From: Zygaena filipendulae
Lineage: Eukaryota; Arthropoda; Insecta; Lepidoptera; Zygaenidae
Assembly (NCBI GenBank): GCA_907165275.2
Contig: OU015666.1
Location: 4,742,001 to 4,806,000, forward strand
DNA: 64,000 nucleotides
Direction: 5' to 3'
The translations under genes and the position numbers were made by a program. The notes under the pieces are model-generated. The model did not search any database, was not told the DNA's origin, and saw nothing but the letters and a program-made list of their open reading frames with translations. Each line of letters opens with the position of its first letter. The first letter of the stretch is position 1. Shown here piece after piece: positions 59,241 to 64,000 of this stretch.

Positions 59241-59939
59241 TTTTTAAATAAAGGATTGTCACGCAATGATTACGTTTTCTCTGGACCTTACAAAGTAATT
59301 CGTGCCGTAAGTATTAACGTCCGTCATAGGTACTAGTGCAATTCGGAAGAATCTCACATCTTCTCTTTTAGAAATAAATAGATAGGAGAACATTTAAAAT
59401 AGAGTAAACACTCTCAAAAATTTTTTTTAATATTATTCTGCAGTTTTGCAACAAGATCAATAATTTTAATTAGAGACCCGCAAAATTTACCGTTTTTGGC
59501 ACTTTTTCATTTAAATTTTTTTATCATGTTTCAATTATACACTTCGTATTTTAAAAAAATTGTGTTTGTTCTATTTAACATATCCATCCTCGATTTATTT
59601 TTAAATCAAATATATGAAAAACATAATTTGGAACAAAAAAATCCTCTATCGTAAATATAACGAAACCACAGATAATATAATACTATACTAGACGAAACCC
59701 AAATATCAACAAGGACCATAAGGACTTTCTATGTTTGGTGAGTGATGTTGTCGTTGTTAGCATTATTATGACGGTATTTTTTCTTTTGCAACTAATTACT
59801 CATCTTATTTATTATATACAGAATTATGTACTATAATATTTTTCTCCTTCGTTAAGACAATTCACCCATTAGTTCTTATCCAAAATAAAACATAGTAATT
59901 AGAATTTTGGAATTACTACAGTTGCTGTTTGTCAGTAAA

Positions 59940-60267
59940 TCTATACTAATATTATAATGAGGAAAGATTTGTATGTATGTTGGTTACCAATTGGCTCAAA
60001 TAGTACTGGACCGATTTTAAAAATTCACCATTTGAATGCTACATTATCACTGATTAATATAGGCTATATTGTAGTCCGGAATTCCCGCGGAAACTCCGAA
60101 ATTACCGCGGGTGAAAATGCGCGGAACAGCTATCTCTGAATCTACTGAACCGATTTTGAAAAATTTTCACTTACAGGAAGCTACAGTGATTCTGGGTGAC
60201 ATATTTACTTCAAAATTCTCACGGGAACTCCAAAATTACCGCGAGTGAAACCGTGGGGGACAGCTAT
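59940..60267 (+). mobile_element. Helitron-like element with duplicated 3' module
   Basis: Starts TCTATACTAATATTATAATG after A. A first 3' end (CCGCGGGTGAAAATGCGCGG, about 60101) is followed by a second module ending GCGAGTGAAACCGTGGGG and CTAT. Closest in layout to 162-488. Confidence 0.62.
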
Positions 60268-62180
60268 ATTTTATATACTTGCCTATGGCTATTGAGGTAA
60301 ACGTTTATCCAAAAACATCACATTCGAGTAAGTAGGTATAATTTGATTGTTTCTCTGGATTCTATAACGTTTCCATATTATGTCATCCAGGATTCTTCTT
60401 ACCTGTAACAATGCATAAATACTGTAAGTTATCCATCGTGTTTATCATTTTTTTTTTTAAATGAAGAGTGTTTTTTTTTTATCTGTACCTATAATATATT
60501 TTTTTGTAGATACATATTTATAATATATAAAATATATTACAGACAAACTCAGGGTAAACATAAATGTTAATAATAATTATATTGTTTACGATTCGGGATC
60601 GACCCGCGTGAGATTAGCGATTAGTTTAGGGGTAAAAAATGAAGGTGCTGTGAAACATGGATGTAACATTATTATAATGAAAAAATGTTAAAAATTTCAT
60701 TTGGGATTACCCAGATGGCAGAATTGAATAAAAATATTAAATGTCCACACTGCTTCTGAAAATCTCGCCTCATATTTTTCACTTTATTGCACGATATTCC
60801 TAAGTTAGCCGGGTTATCTTCATAAATATGTAAACAAACGCTTAAAGCGGACCCTTCGCTGAAAATAATATACATAATACATATAGCTATTTTATACGTA
60901 TATCATTTTTTTATTATGCCAACCTTCGGGATAAATAAAAAAAACAAACGTAAAACTTATTGAATAGTATAGTTGTGAGTTTTAAGAACCAAGTTCTACA
61001 TAAGTAAGGCGGTTTGCAGTAAGAGTTAACTGGTAGAAGTCGTCACGCATCATCTTAGAAAAAACGTTATGCCCCCTCAATGCGAATCGAGACGTACTGA
61101 TCTTTTCGGCGTAAGTATACTTGTTTACATCATGTATTACTTAAATGCGGCTTCAATTCAATAGCAATTTCATTAAAACATATCAAAATATCCACATCAA
61201 ATTATATTTGAAGTTTAAGAAAAGGCTTGAGGAACTAATTCGTACCTGACGGGGGTCCCCCGATCCACCCTTTTTTTTTCACTTATTAATTTGTATGTCA
61301 TTTATTATTAACAGTTTGGAAGTGTATAATCAATCCTCAAATGCGATGAGGTAATTGAATCTGCATTCACAAGTGCGCGCAACCTCTTTTAATTTGGGTA
61401 AGTGCTGCGGCAAAGTCCTCAAATAAATCACTTACGATCACATTGCATAGCACCGAGCGAGGTATTTCTCGCTGTCTACGGCATAGTTAACCAAAAAATT
61501 CTTGACAAAATGCTAGAAAACATCTTCCTATTTTGTCGTTGTGAAAAACTAAAAAACTCCACAAACTTTCTAGCGGTTCATCATACGTATTGCTTTGTAA
61601 GGCTTAGCACGTATTGTTGTACCTTACTTCGGATGGATTATCCGAGTGCTGTTTTCGACAGGAGGATTTTATGACTTTGAAAATTAGACGGCGTGAGTTG
61701 GTTTGTTAACTAAGTAAATCTGTCGATACTCTTTCAATCTTCTCTAGTGTGAATAAAAAGCAGCGGTTCGTGTCAGAGATACAACTATAGGTAAGTTATT
61801 TAACTGCCTTTGTATTGAATAAATATCTTTTCGTGCTCTGGCTTAAAGAAAACGTGAAATAGGGGCGAATCACGAGATCCTTTCTAAATATTTTTAAGTG
61901 TTATCATAATATGTACGTATATTGTATATTATCTTCAATGAAAAAAAAAACCGTTATGAAACTTTTACTCACCTCTCGCCTCTCATCCTCAAAGTAAAAT
62001 GGCTACTTATTTAATTCCGGAAGTAAGTAGTTTCGGAAAAATTGCTGAACCGTTATTTCCTATTCGAAATGCCAACAAAGATGGATCCACTTCCACACAC
62101 TCTTGCTTATACTTGTTTATCCTCAATTTATGAGATTAAGGGTACTTTGACGTTAATACTATTTTATTTTACTAAATATA
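60268..62180. other. No gene seen
   Basis: A 13-base palindrome CGGGGGTCCCCCG sits at 61250-61262. Frame 61402-61674 has no recognised domain. Confidence 0.45.
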
Positions 62181-62300
62181 CTAGCTGTACTAGCAGTTTC
62201 AACCGCGTGAAAATCGGGATTTTTACAGAAACTTACATCATCTGGCATGAAAAATACCACTTTCCTAGATCTAAACAGAAACAGATTTCATATAATGCCA
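62181..62300 (-). repeat. Degenerate Helitron-like copy
   Basis: CTAGCTGTACTAGCAGTTTC and AACCGCGTGAAAATCGGG; rest decayed. Confidence 0.33.
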
Positions 62301-62861
62301 AATTCTAACGTTCTGATGATTACCAGCCCGGATTACAGACACCATATTTAAAAAAGGCTATCTATGTATTAATAATTACATGCAAAGAACCTTCTGAACT
62401 CTAGAGAAGGTATAGTTACGTATACCTCAGTATTATACAGACTAAAGTCTCGATTTTATTTAACTTTACTGTTTGGTCAGTAGATTTTTTAAAGCGTTTA
62501 CACTATAGTTATCTTCACGGTACATAAAGTCGGGTCGTTTCACGCAGCCTCCGGTTACGTTGTGGTCATATTTTAAACGAATTGAAACGCCCGTCGCTGG
62601 AGTCCGTCGATAACGCAGCCTATCGCTTATTTAGTAGCCACAAATAAGCTTCTTTTTTGCCACACTATTTTCTACTTCACAATTCATTCTAGGAAGCACT
62701 CGAGGCGAATCAAGAATAAAAAGTGGGACTAAACAAGAATAAAATAATAAGTTATTCATTACTATTATTTTCGAGACGAAAAAGGAATAAAAACTGGGTC
62801 GAAAAAATTTTTTTTTTATGTGGGACGATACTAGCGGGGCGAATCAGGAACAATCAGAAAT

Positions 62862-62900
62862 AACGGCCAAGTGTGAGTAGGACTTGCACACCGAGGTAGA
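62862..62900 (+). repeat. Fragment of the CGGCCAAGTG repeat
   Basis: ACGGCCAAGTGTGAGTAGGA, the first bases of the repeat seen at 10463. Confidence 0.45.
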
Positions 62901-64000
62901 TTACACTAAGTAGAATATGTTTTATTAATTTTCATTCTAATAATATAAATAATATCACACCTTAAGAAAAAGAGAAATATGTAATTTTATTTCGTGTTAA
63001 AAAGTAACCTATTATAAAATTAAAATTTTGAAATAAAATTGCTTATGCCTCTTTTTCACTGAAGGTGTGATATTATATATTAGGAGGATTAAAATAAGCT
63101 TGTAAATTCTAATTTGATATATGTATTTTCCACGGAAATTTGGAAAGGGAAAAGCATATAAGATGCGTTTTCTTTGTTTTTAATTATTATAAATAAGTAA
63201 AGGTGTTTAATCATAAAAAGTACTGTGCTGTTACAGTTGTCACACTATTTTGGTATTGTAAAGTACAAATTTAATAACTTTTGTCGGGAAGCACCACACC
63301 TTTGATTCTGTACTCATTAAATTGATTTAGAAATATATTTTTGTTTAATCGTGTTCTAATTTATTTATTTGGAAATAGAAACACAACTCAATTACAATTT
63401 AAACGTAATTGTGTCTCTATTTCCAAATAAATACCTAACTAAATATCTTTCGATTTGTTTGAAATAATCCTAAAATATTCTGAATTTTATTAAAATATAT
63501 TACAATAACATTCACCTGGCACCTAGATTGATTGCTTCATAAAAAAGGATTGCTTTTGCTCTGACAAAGACCAACAACAAATTACTTAGAACGTAAATAA
63601 GACGCAAACGAAAAAGTAAAACCACTTTCTCGTTGCTTGTATGTACAATTAAATGTAATTAGTTATCTGTCTCATTTGTTTCATATATGACGCAGAAAAA
63701 GAACAAGGGCTGTTTGTCATCACGGCTATACAATAAATGCCATTCTTAATCAAACAAATAGGTTCTAATAAGCTAAATGAAATTAATAAGTGAGGTGGTA
63801 CTGGGGTTTGTCGGAAAGTTTTTGCTCACTTTAGTAAAGTGATATAAAGCAGACAAAAGGCAGTATAAGATCACGATACTTTTGTGTTTTTACGATTGAA
63901 TGTTGAATTGTTTCAGGATAGGATAGTACAACTTTAACAAACCGCTCTCGTTGATTGATTTTAATTTTTCTTCATCCAAATCATTAATTGATTTATCAGA
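62901..64000. other. No gene seen
   Basis: AT-rich to the window end. A near-palindromic pair (TAATTTATTTATTTGGAAATAG and its complement) lies at about 63357-63436. Confidence 0.45.

Overview
The window reads as intergenic, AT-rich DNA of a moth or butterfly (Lepidoptera). The main reason is a dense scatter of short repeats carrying the GCGGGTGAAACCGC hairpin next to a CTAG end, together with the AAACCGGTCAAGTGCGAGTC / GGGTACGGAACCCTA repeat and the ACCGACTTCAAAAAGG repeat, all familiar from lepidopteran genomes. The species cannot be named from the sequence alone.

Host genes are few. The only two I can support firmly lie at 54.4-58.5 kb on the + strand. They are an intronless pair of CFAP20/Bug22-like (DUF667) genes, each with a conserved core of about 190 residues and a long acidic or proline-rich C-terminal tail that ordinary CFAP20 lacks. 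The downstream copy (57524-58468) is the more canonical; the upstream copy (54401-55435) is more diverged. A decayed piggyBac-like element lies between them. CFAP20 proteins are doublet-microtubule components of cilia and sperm flagella, so the pair is best read as flagellar (possibly testis) paralogues. A weak promoter plus first-exon candidate is noted at 5.5-5.8 kb, and an orphan ORF at 29.5 kb.

The rest is mostly mobile-element debris. (1) More than 30 copies or fragments of short elements with Helitron-type ends: they begin TC, end CTAG just after a short hairpin, and the better ones sit between A and T. Several subfamilies exist, including a 710-bp form with about 600 bp of internal sequence at 21375-22084 and a rearranged relative at 9337-10163. 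(2) A 5'-truncated but uninterrupted LINE reverse transcriptase at 33548-35643 (-), a LINE RNase H/C-terminal fragment at 12248-13070 (+), and several LINE 3' tails, all on the - strand, between 25.7 and 50.7 kb. (3) A 1.5-kb element with perfect 16-bp terminal inverted repeats flanked by TA at 18923-20441. (4) Several palindromic foldback elements (6038, 6420, 11798, 30536, 39134).

By region: 0-12 kb is repeats with a possible promoter/exon; 12-13 kb a LINE fragment; 14-33 kb dispersed Helitron-like copies, the TIR element and GC-richer blocks that could be regulatory; 33.5-35.6 kb the RT LINE; 36-53 kb more repeat copies and LINE tails; 54-58.5 kb the gene pair; 58.5-64 kb mostly featureless with a few repeats. 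No tRNA, rRNA or known microRNA was recognised.
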